Assembly (NCBI RefSeq): GCF_014164785.1
Contig: NZ_JACJFN010000002.1
Coordinates: forward strand, 372,001 to 436,000
Reading direction: 5' to 3'
Source of the DNA: Aquipseudomonas guryensis
GTDB taxonomy: Bacteria; Pseudomonadota; Gammaproteobacteria; Pseudomonadales; Pseudomonadaceae
DNA: 64,000 bases
Below, piece after piece: positions 16,561-23,464 of the stretch. The translations under genes were made by a program, and so were the position numbers. Every line of letters starts with the position of its first letter. Position 1 is the first letter of the stretch. Under the pieces are notes generated by a model that did no database searches, had not been told where the DNA came from, and saw nothing but the letters and a program-made list of their open reading frames with translations.

Positions 16561-17145
16561 TTGAACCAACCCTTGAGAGACGCTGACGCCGCCTTGTTGC
16601 GGCGTTATCGCAATGGCGAGGCCGCGGCGTTTGCGCAGCTCTACGAGCGCCATCGCCTCGGCCTGTTCCGCTTTCTGCTGGGCCTGTGCGGCGACCATGC
16701 GCTGGCCGAGGAGGTGTTCCAGGACACCTGGATGAGCCTGATCCGCAGCGCCAGCGAGCAACGCGAGGCGGTGCTGTTCAAGACCTGGCTGTACCAGATC
16801 GCGCGTAACCGCCTGATCGATCACTGGCGCAAGTCTGGTCGTCACCAGGGAAAGCTCGATGAGTACGACGAGCAGCAGCATGCCAGCGCCGATCCGGGCC
16901 CCGGCCCCGAGCAGCAACTGCTGCTCAGTCGCGACCAGGAGCGCCTGCAGGCGGCCCTGGCCGATTTGCCCGAGGAGCAGCGCGAAGTGTTCCTGCTGCG
17001 CACCCACTGCGACCTGGAATTGCACGAGATTGCCGACCTCACTCAGACCCCGGCGGAAACCGTGAAAAGTCGTCTGCGTTACGCGTTGAACAAGTTGCGT
17101 CGGCTGCTGGCCGATCCGGCTTCGGCCGAGGAGGTATCCGCATGA
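16561..17145 (+). CDS. ECF RNA polymerase sigma factor
   Basis: A 194-residue extracytoplasmic-function sigma factor. The sigma-2 region runs from about residue 20 to 90 (FAQLYERHRLGLFRFL, EEVFQDTWMSL, FKTWLYQIARNRLIDHWR). The sigma-4 region, about 125-180, contains LPEEQREVFLLR and an HTH, LHEIADLTQTPAETVKSRL. The TTG start directly abuts the old VWA stop and lacks a strong ribosome site, which suggests original dependence on translational coupling now lost. It overlaps the next gene by four bases (ATGA), the usual arrangement for a sigma/anti-sigma pair. Confidence 0.9.
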   Translation: MNQPLRDADAALLRRYRNGEAAAFAQLYERHRLGLFRFLLGLCGDHALAEEVFQDTWMSLIRSASEQREAVLFKTWLYQIARNRLIDHWRKSGRHQGKLDEYDEQQHASADPGPGPEQQLLLSRDQERLQAALADLPEEQREVFLLRTHCDLELHEIADLTQTPAETVKSRLRYALNKLRRLLADPASAEEVSA

Positions 17146-18065
17146 GCCCCCAAGACAAAGAACTGCAGGACAAAGACCTGCAGCAGGAGCAGCAACTGCT
17201 GCAGCACTACCGTCAGCACAGCCAGGGCGAGCCATCTGCCGCCGTGGATGCGCTGATCCTCGCCGCCGCCCGCCAGGCCATCGCGCCGGCCACGCCCAGC
17301 GCTGCCCAGCGCCTGCATGGCTGGCTGTTCGGCCGCGGCAGCCGTACCCGCTGGTCGGTGGCATTTGCCGGCCTGGCCACGCTCGGTATCAGCCTGAGCC
17401 TGACCTGGCGCACTCAGGAACAGGCGCCTACTGCCTACGACATGCCTGCGCCGGTCGCTGCCGAGGCGCCGGCAGCCCCCATGCTGCGTGAAATGGCGCC
17501 ACAGGTGGCCCGCGAGGTTCATCAGCCGTATGCCGAGGTGGAGAAGAAAAAAGCCGAGGCGGCGAGCAAGAAGGCCGAGGCAGCCGATTCCGTTGCCGGA
17601 GCGGTCGCCCCCAACGTGGCCTACAGGGCCGCCCCATCGGTCACCGCTGTGCAGCCTCAGGCAGCACCGGCCAAGCCGGCTTTAGCGCCGCCGACCGAAG
17701 CACTGAGCGATGCGGCTGCCGCTGAAGACCTAGCCGTACCGGCAGCCCCGCTGACCGAGGCAGAGGCCCGCGCCCGTGCGGCGGCCAAGGCCAAGGCGAT
17801 GGCAGTGGTCCAGGCCAAAGCCCGGGCTCAGGAGGCACAGGCGCGTGCGCAGACGTTGCCTACGGGCCAGGCCTCGATGCTGGCCGAGGAGGGGCCCGCG
17901 CTGGAGCCGCGTCTGCGCGATGTCTTGCGCCTGCGCACGGAAGGCCTGCAGGACGAGGCCGACAAACTGTTGCAGGCCCTGCGCGCGGAATATCCGCAAC
18001 TGGATCTGGATGCCGAGCTCAAGCGCCTGCAGGGCGAGACGGAAAAGCCGGCCAGTTCCCGCTAG
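17142..18065 (+). CDS. putative membrane-anchored anti-sigma factor
   Basis: A 307-residue protein that starts inside the sigma gene stop. The first 65 residues are cytoplasmic and Gln-rich, one membrane segment follows at about 73-90 (VAFAGLATLGISLSLTW), and the remainder is a periplasmic Ala/Lys/Glu/Pro-rich, helical region. This topology and gene order are those of anti-sigma factors, though no zinc-binding HxxxCxxC motif is present. The VWA lipoprotein may act as a partner on the periplasmic side; this is inferred. Confidence 0.65.
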   Translation: MSPQDKELQDKDLQQEQQLLQHYRQHSQGEPSAAVDALILAAARQAIAPATPSAAQRLHGWLFGRGSRTRWSVAFAGLATLGISLSLTWRTQEQAPTAYDMPAPVAAEAPAAPMLREMAPQVAREVHQPYAEVEKKKAEAASKKAEAADSVAGAVAPNVAYRAAPSVTAVQPQAAPAKPALAPPTEALSDAAAAEDLAVPAAPLTEAEARARAAAKAKAMAVVQAKARAQEAQARAQTLPTGQASMLAEEGPALEPRLRDVLRLRTEGLQDEADKLLQALRAEYPQLDLDAELKRLQGETEKPASSR

Positions 18066-18088
18066 TGGCGCTGGTGTACGGCTAAAAT

Positions 18089-18115
18089 GCGGCTCCTTCT
18101 CGCGCAAGGAGCCGC
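18089..18115 (+). promoter_or_regulatory. hairpin enclosing the ribosome site of the next gene
   Basis: GCGGCTCCTT (18089-18098) and AAGGAGCCGC (18106-18115) form a perfect 10-bp stem with a 7-base loop. The right arm contains the AAGGAG ribosome site of the GTG start at 18119. No T-run follows. It could limit translation of the downstream gene. Confidence 0.55.
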
Positions 18116-18118
18116 GCC

Positions 18119-20593
18119 GTGTCGTACGAAGAAACCCCAGAAGAGGCCAAGGCACCGCTGAGCAAGATCGTCCTGATGTTGCTCTGGGAACTGGCCAAGC
18201 TGATCGTGCCGATTGCCGCCGTGGCCCTGCTGCATCCTCTGGCGGCGTTGGCGGTGGTGCTGTCGTTCAGCCTGTTGACCTGCCTGTGCGCCTGGCTCAA
18301 GTGGCCGAAAACCGCCAAGGCGCTGAGCTGGTTGCTGACTGCCTCGGTCATCGGCTTGAGCTTTGCCGTGTTCGGCTGGATGCCCAGTTGGTGGGGTATC
18401 CCTGTCTGCGTCATTCTGCTGCTGGTCGGCATGGCCTCTGTGAGCAGTTACGAGCGCTACCTGGGGCTGGCCAAGGCCAAGCCGCAGCCGATCGAGACGT
18501 TCGCGCAGCGCGGGGCCAGTGCCTGGCATGGCGATGACCTGCTGACGCCGGAGGGCGAGCCGGTGCGCTGCCTGTCCATGGGCGAAATCGCCATGGGTGG
18601 GCCGACCTACGGCACCTACCTGTTTCCCGATGGCGTGCTGCTCGACGGCTTGGGTTCCTCGCTGCGCTTTTCCAACAGCGGCCGCTACTTCGCCGCGCCC
18701 TTGCCGAGCCGTGATAGTTGGGGCCTGCTGATCCTCGATCGGCAGGAGCGGCGGGTGTACCGCAATGCCGAGATCGGCGAGTTCTGGGAAATCGACGAGT
18801 TCACCGACCAGGCCATCAGCGGCCGGCACAGCCCGCTGGTGGGTAACCAGAGCTATCGCATGGCGCTGACCGACCTGCTGGCGCAAAGCACGGGCGTCGA
18901 CCTGGTGGCGGTGCGCGACCTGTGGCTGGAACCGGGCTGGCAAGCGGCGCCTGCGTACAAGACGTTCCCCGCGCCGACCGGCGAGCATCGCCTGCGTGGC
19001 ATCAGCCACCTGCCGGACAGCCTGCGCGAGCTGGACGACCCCACCGAGCTGCTGCGCTACCCGGCGCTGCGCCTGGAAGTCGATGGCGCGCTGAGCGAAC
19101 TGCTGATCGATGCCGACGAGCAGCCGCTGTGGCGCGCCGATGGTCAGGCCTTGGTCTGCCACGCCATCACCCTGGGCGCCACCCGGCGCTGGCCGCGCGA
19201 GCTGTGGCTGTGGCAGGCCGACCAAAGCTGGCGGCAACTGCCCGCCGGCTGGATTCAGGCAGAAGACGAGCCGGACCTGTCCTGGGATGCGCCGATTCGT
19301 CTGGACCAGGATCAGCTGCAACTGGCCGGCACCTTCAACGCGCCCTATCTCGATCACCTGCATTTTGGCTACAGCCTGCACAGCACCTACAGCGATAACG
19401 AGGTTGGCGTGGGCCACGATGCTGAAGGGCGCATTCTGCTCGGCGAGTACCGCCGCAGCCGCCTGACCCTGCTACAGCCGCTGGCCGGGCAGGGCGTACG
19501 CGGTGAAGCGGGGCTGTTGAGCCAACCGCTGCTCGGCGACGTAGCGGCACGCTTCGACTGGCGCCGCGACAGCCAGGATGGCCGCCTGGGCGTCTATTCC
19601 TGCCGCATCGGCGACTGGCAGCTGGACGGCGACTGGCTGCTCGATCACCGGGTTTCCGACTGCGGCCGTTACCTGGCCCTGGTCGCCTTTGCCGAGATCC
19701 CGGCGGTGCCACATCGAGTCTGCGTGGCCGATCTGCAACAGCGCCGCCTGCTGGCTTACGCCGGGCAGCCGCTGGTGGCGCGCCTGCTGGACTTTCGCGG
19801 CGGCGTGCTGAGCCTGGCCGAGGTGTTGGGGCGCTTCGGCCGCGATGAATGCGATACGCCGCTGCGCCGTTTCGACCAGGCCGCCCCGGCCGCCAAGCGC
19901 GCCGCGCGCTTTGTCGAGGGAGACGCCAACACGCGGCCCTATTACCAGCCACTCGCTTTGCGCGTCGGTGAGCAGGATCTGCTGGCGCTGCCGAACTGGC
20001 GCCTGATCGAGCGACCGCAGGTGGCCAATGCCGATGGCGACTTCGTCCTGCCCGCGCCGGGCGGCCGTGATGCGGCCTGGTTGTTCGGCACGCAGAGCGA
20101 GTTTTGCGACCACTATCTGCGCGAGCGCCATCCACGCGGCGGCGGCTGTTTACTCACCGCTTCCGGCCTGGCCCTGGCCAACGTGGGGCCGTCGCTGATC
20201 TGGTCGGAGGATGGCCGCTACCTGGCCCTGACCCGTTATATCCGGCGCATGGAGGCCAGCGAGCGGGTCGACACCGATCAGTGGCACCTGCTGGTGCTCG
20301 ATGTGCAGCAGCGCACCCTGCGCGATACGGCCAGCCATATCGGCTGCATGCCACAGTTCCTCGGTTTCGACGCCAACGGCATCGAGCTGCGGGTGCTGCC
20401 CAGCGACTGGGAGCACGAAGACTCGGCCAGCGAATGGCAGACGCGGCATATCGACCTGAGCCAGCTGCTGGCGTTGTGCTCGGTCGAGTTCGAAGCGTGT
20501 GGCGCGCTGTGGCTACCCCCCGAGGAACTCGCACGGGCCGGCCAGTGGCAGCGCCTGGAGAGCAGCCATCTGCAACCCTGGCGCCTTAGCTAA
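18119..20593 (+). CDS. large hypothetical membrane/beta-propeller-like protein
   Basis: An 824-residue protein with GTG start and AAGGAG eight bases upstream. Residues about 15-115 hold three or four membrane segments. The remaining 700 residues are soluble and include repeated S-x-x-GRY-x-A units (FSNSGRYFAA, VSDCGRYLAL, WSEDGRYLAL), typical of WD40/PD40-type beta-propeller blades. No catalytic motif was recognised. Similar proteins occur in Pseudomonas without assigned function. It lies 53 bp behind the anti-sigma-like gene and could belong to the same regulon. Confidence 0.65.
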   Translation: MSYEETPEEAKAPLSKIVLMLLWELAKLIVPIAAVALLHPLAALAVVLSFSLLTCLCAWLKWPKTAKALSWLLTASVIGLSFAVFGWMPSWWGIPVCVILLLVGMASVSSYERYLGLAKAKPQPIETFAQRGASAWHGDDLLTPEGEPVRCLSMGEIAMGGPTYGTYLFPDGVLLDGLGSSLRFSNSGRYFAAPLPSRDSWGLLILDRQERRVYRNAEIGEFWEIDEFTDQAISGRHSPLVGNQSYRMALTDLLAQSTGVDLVAVRDLWLEPGWQAAPAYKTFPAPTGEHRLRGISHLPDSLRELDDPTELLRYPALRLEVDGALSELLIDADEQPLWRADGQALVCHAITLGATRRWPRELWLWQADQSWRQLPAGWIQAEDEPDLSWDAPIRLDQDQLQLAGTFNAPYLDHLHFGYSLHSTYSDNEVGVGHDAEGRILLGEYRRSRLTLLQPLAGQGVRGEAGLLSQPLLGDVAARFDWRRDSQDGRLGVYSCRIGDWQLDGDWLLDHRVSDCGRYLALVAFAEIPAVPHRVCVADLQQRRLLAYAGQPLVARLLDFRGGVLSLAEVLGRFGRDECDTPLRRFDQAAPAAKRAARFVEGDANTRPYYQPLALRVGEQDLLALPNWRLIERPQVANADGDFVLPAPGGRDAAWLFGTQSEFCDHYLRERHPRGGGCLLTASGLALANVGPSLIWSEDGRYLALTRYIRRMEASERVDTDQWHLLVLDVQQRTLRDTASHIGCMPQFLGFDANGIELRVLPSDWEHEDSASEWQTRHIDLSQLLALCSVEFEACGALWLPPEELARAGQWQRLESSHLQPWRLS

Positions 20594-20683
20594 ATAGTCT
20601 GGAAACATCATGGCAAAGCGGTCTGCTTGCCATAACGCCGGGCAGGGGTGAGCATAAGGCGTCCTGTTTCGATCCTGCCTGCC

Positions 20684-21229
20684 ATGACAGCTTTTCGTAT
20701 CACTGCTCTGGTGCTGGCGCTAGGCCTGCTTGCGGCCTGCGACGAACCACCCAAGCCCCGCGCGCCGCTGCCGACCCCGCCGCGCACCGAGGCAGCGCCC
20801 GCTCCGGCGAGCGAGCCGCCGGCCCATGCGCCGGCAGAGCCAGTCGTCACTCCAGTCGTCACTGAGGCGGCTGCCAGCAAGCCGGCCGTCAGCGCCAAAC
20901 CTGCTGCAACGCCCAGTCAGCCGCAAAAGAACCAGCCCGTTCCCGCCAAGGTGCAGTCGCCAGCGGTCGCTAAGGTGCGGCCGGTCAAACCCCAGCCATT
21001 GCCTCCGGCCAAACTCGATCTGCGTCTGCCGGCTGAACTGGTCGAGCAGATGGAGTTCGAGCCGCTAGAGGAATTACCGGCAGAGCCCTTGTTGCCACCG
21101 TTGTTCGTGGAGAAACCAGCCGAGCCGGGTCCGTTTCAGCTCAATGGTCGCTTGATCACCAATGACCAGAGCGAGGACTACTGGGATTCGGTGGAAGGCG
21201 CCGAGCTGCAGTTCGAGTTTCGTAACTAG
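20684..21229 (+). CDS. proline-rich lipoprotein
   Basis: A 181-residue lipoprotein. The ATG is chosen so that the signal peptide MTAFRITALVLALGLLAAC begins at the start; a GTG 36 bases upstream is possible. After the lipidated Cys comes a long Pro/Ala-rich linker (about 90 residues), probably spanning the periplasm. A short conserved-looking acidic C-terminus follows (DYWDSVEGAELQFEFRN). No domain recognised. It is transcribed with the same strand as the large protein upstream but 90 bp apart. Confidence 0.7.
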   Translation: MTAFRITALVLALGLLAACDEPPKPRAPLPTPPRTEAAPAPASEPPAHAPAEPVVTPVVTEAAASKPAVSAKPAATPSQPQKNQPVPAKVQSPAVAKVRPVKPQPLPPAKLDLRLPAELVEQMEFEPLEELPAEPLLPPLFVEKPAEPGPFQLNGRLITNDQSEDYWDSVEGAELQFEFRN

Positions 21230-21289
21230 CAAACCGACGAAAAACCTTATCTCGCCAAGGCGGATAGATTTTCAACGGCTTGTTGCTGG

Positions 21290-22120
21290 TCAGGGCTGGG
21301 TGTTCTGGCGCCACAGCTGTGCCCAGTTATCGGCCCAGCAGCAGTGGTGGTCGTAGCCTTCCATCACCTTTACTAGGGCGTGATTGCCAGCCGGATAGCC
21401 GGCGACAAAGGCTGCAGCCAGCTCGGGCGGTATCACTCGATCCAGACTACCGACCAGATGTACCTGCTGCCGCATGGCCAATGCAGGGCGCAGGTCGGCT
21501 GGATTGAGTGAATCCTGCAGCGGCGTGACCCGGTGATGGCGAGTCCAGGCGGCATGATCGAGGTTGCCGGCGACCGTGATCACGCGCGCCACATCCTCGC
21601 GCCGCGCCGCCAATAGCAGGGCCAGGGCGCCGCCGCCGGAATAGCCGATCAGTACCAGGCGCTGAGCGCCGGCCCGCACTTTCAACTGCTCGGCGGCCTG
21701 GTCGAGGCTGTGCACCACCTCTTCGGCGAAACGTGCGTCGGTCCAGTAGCGCTTTTGGCAGGGCTCACGGTCAGCGTCAAGGTACTGGCAGGGCCGGCCC
21801 AGGTAGGCGGCATTACCACTGGGCTGCGCCAGGGCCAGGCGCAAGGCGATGGGGTCGAGCGGGGTCGGGTCGGCTGACGACTGGCGAGAATTGAGCCAGG
21901 CGAAACCGTCGCCTTCCAGATAGATGGTCAGCTCTTCGCTGCGGGCTGACGGTGCATAGGCTTGTACACGGAAGATCCCTGTTTGCAGCTGCAGTGCCTG
22001 CCAGTGCTGCCTTTGCGCCAGGATTGACGCCTGCTGACGACGTTCGTCGGGGCTGGGAAAGGAGGCGCAGGCCGCCACTAGTGCCACGCCGAACAGCGGC
22101 AGGAGATGGCTCAGTCGCAT
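21290..22120 (-). CDS. alpha/beta-hydrolase lipoprotein
   Basis: A 276-residue lipoprotein with lipobox LVAAC (Cys18). It keeps an alpha/beta-hydrolase elbow GYSGGG, so the catalytic serine is in LIGYSGGGAL. The likely acid lies in GSLDRVIP and the histidine in GYDHHCCW near the C-terminus. The reading frame is open further upstream, but that extension is the decayed adenylate-ligase fragment. The ATG with GAGGAG about 11 bases upstream gives a proper signal peptide. Substrate unknown; outer-membrane or periplasmic esterase inferred. Confidence 0.8.
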   Translation of the reverse strand: MRLSHLLPLFGVALVAACASFPSPDERRQQASILAQRQHWQALQLQTGIFRVQAYAPSARSEELTIYLEGDGFAWLNSRQSSADPTPLDPIALRLALAQPSGNAAYLGRPCQYLDADREPCQKRYWTDARFAEEVVHSLDQAAEQLKVRAGAQRLVLIGYSGGGALALLLAARREDVARVITVAGNLDHAAWTRHHRVTPLQDSLNPADLRPALAMRQQVHLVGSLDRVIPPELAAAFVAGYPAGNHALVKVMEGYDHHCCWADNWAQLWRQNTQP

Positions 22121-22396
22121 GTACGGATGAACTCCTCGAATTTGCCGCCCGGAGCACGGGGGAATGGCATCGGCGAAGTAGTGCAAGCTGAGCCTGAACG
22201 GATGGCCTAGCGCATCCCGAATGATGCGTGCCAGCACAGCCTGCTGGTTAGTGCCGAGCATGCGTTTTACCACCAGGCGTACCTCAATGGCATCGGGAGC
22301 ATGCTGCACCACTTGGTACTGCTGCACCAGTGCCACGCCGCAGTAACGGTCGACTCGATCCATAGCCGTGCGCGGGCCGTTTCGCGCAGCCTCCAT
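22111..22396 (-). pseudogene. 3' remnant of an adenylate-forming ligase (PaaK-like)
   Basis: In the minus frame, QVVQHAPDAIEVRLVVKRML and LGHPFRLSLHYFADAIP match the C-terminal domain of phenylacetate-CoA-ligase-like enzymes. Removing one base from a run of five C (plus-strand GGGGG at 22158-22162) continues the frame as RAPGGKFEEFIRTCD and a stop, as in that family. Upstream of about 22396 no homologous sequence is visible. So this is a 5'-truncated, frameshifted fragment whose end overlaps the lipoprotein start. An assembly error could explain the shift but not the missing 5' part. Confidence 0.5.
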
Positions 22397-22714
22397 GGAG
22401 GATTATCTGCCACGGCGTGGGCAGACATGCCGCCATGTTGGCGGAGGTGGCGCAGCAAAGCGGTTCGCGAACGAAACGGGGCATATCTGCCAGGGAGACT
22501 TATGCAGCGATTGGAGAGGACGCACACGCTTGTCTGTTCCACAGGTACTATCGTGGGCGCCTGGCGCAGATCAATGTCGAGTTGCATGGCGAAAAGGTGT
22601 TGGTGGCGCCGGGGCTAGCTGTTTCCGCCTGAGCTTGTGTTTGTTGTGCTCACAAGCCGAGAGCGAGTCGCTATCTGTTGCGCAGCTGGCGCGTTGATTG
22701 GGGAGAAATCAAAG

Positions 22715-23392
22715 ATGATGCTGCGTATTCCGCAGGTCCTGAGCGAACAGCAGCTCGGCGAGTTTCGCCAGGTGTTGCTGCATGCGCGTTGGATGGATGG
22801 CCGCGCTACGGCCGGGCACCAGGCCGTAAAGGTCAAGGACAACCTGCAGCTGCCGGTCGATGCGCCAGAGGCCAAGGCCCTGGGGCAGGTGATTCTGCAG
22901 GCGCTGGAGCGCAATCCGCTGTTCATCTCGGCAGCGTTGCCGAAAAAAATCCTCACGCCGCGCTTCAACTGCTACCAGAGCGGCCAGTCCTATGGTGCGC
23001 ACGTCGACAATGCGGTGTTTGGTGAGCAGGGGGAGCGCATGCGCACCGATCTGTCTGCCACCCTGTTCCTCAGTGCGCCAGGGGAGTACGACGGCGGTGA
23101 GTTACTGGTGGACGACACCTACGGCAGCCACAGCGTCAAGCTGGCGGCAGGCGACCTGATTCTCTATCCGGCAAGCAGCCTGCACCGTGTCACGCCGGTG
23201 ACGCGAGGGGCGCGGATCGCGGCCTTTTTCTGGATTCAGAGCATGGTGCGCGACGATGCCGAGCGCAGCCTGTTGTTCCAGTTGGACAACAGCGTGCAGC
23301 AGCTCAATCGCGAACTGGGTGGCGGTCATGCCAGCTGCGTGCAGCTGGCCGGGGTGTACCACAACTTGCTGCGGCGCTGGGCCGAGGTCTGA
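22715..23392 (+). CDS. piuC: PKHD-type Fe(II)/2-oxoglutarate hydroxylase PiuC
   Basis: A 225-residue Fe(II)- and 2-oxoglutarate-dependent dioxygenase. The metal triad is H96 and D98 (YGAHVDNAV) with H157 (SSLHRV); R167 binds 2-oxoglutarate. Length and the MMLRIPQVLS start match PiuC/YbiX. The ATG has GGGGAG about nine bases upstream; a second ATG follows directly. In Pseudomonas piuC normally neighbours a TonB-dependent siderophore receptor gene, but none is present here. No convincing Fur box was found in its upstream stretch. Confidence 0.88.
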   Translation: MMLRIPQVLSEQQLGEFRQVLLHARWMDGRATAGHQAVKVKDNLQLPVDAPEAKALGQVILQALERNPLFISAALPKKILTPRFNCYQSGQSYGAHVDNAVFGEQGERMRTDLSATLFLSAPGEYDGGELLVDDTYGSHSVKLAAGDLILYPASSLHRVTPVTRGARIAAFFWIQSMVRDDAERSLLFQLDNSVQQLNRELGGGHASCVQLAGVYHNLLRRWAEV

Positions 23393-23414
23393 TCCGGGCA
23401 CCTGAGCGTGCAAA

Positions 23415-23448
23415 GCAAAAGGCCACGACATAAGTCGTGGCCTTTTGC
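23415..23448. terminator. bidirectional intrinsic terminator
   Basis: A perfect 15-bp stem, GCAAAAGGCCACGAC and its complement around a four-base ATAA loop, with A and T tracts on both sides. It separates piuC from the convergent autotransporter gene. Confidence 0.92.
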
Positions 23449-23464
23449 ATTCACATGGCGCTGT

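Noticed and set aside
20611..20632. TGGCAA...TTGCCA dyad after the 824-residue gene as a terminator
   Set aside because: Short stem and no T-run; too weak to call.
22417..22632. 71-codon plus-strand frame before piuC
   Set aside because: GTG start with a ribosome site 15 bases away, no recognisable family, and it lies over the decayed ligase area. Possible but unsupported.
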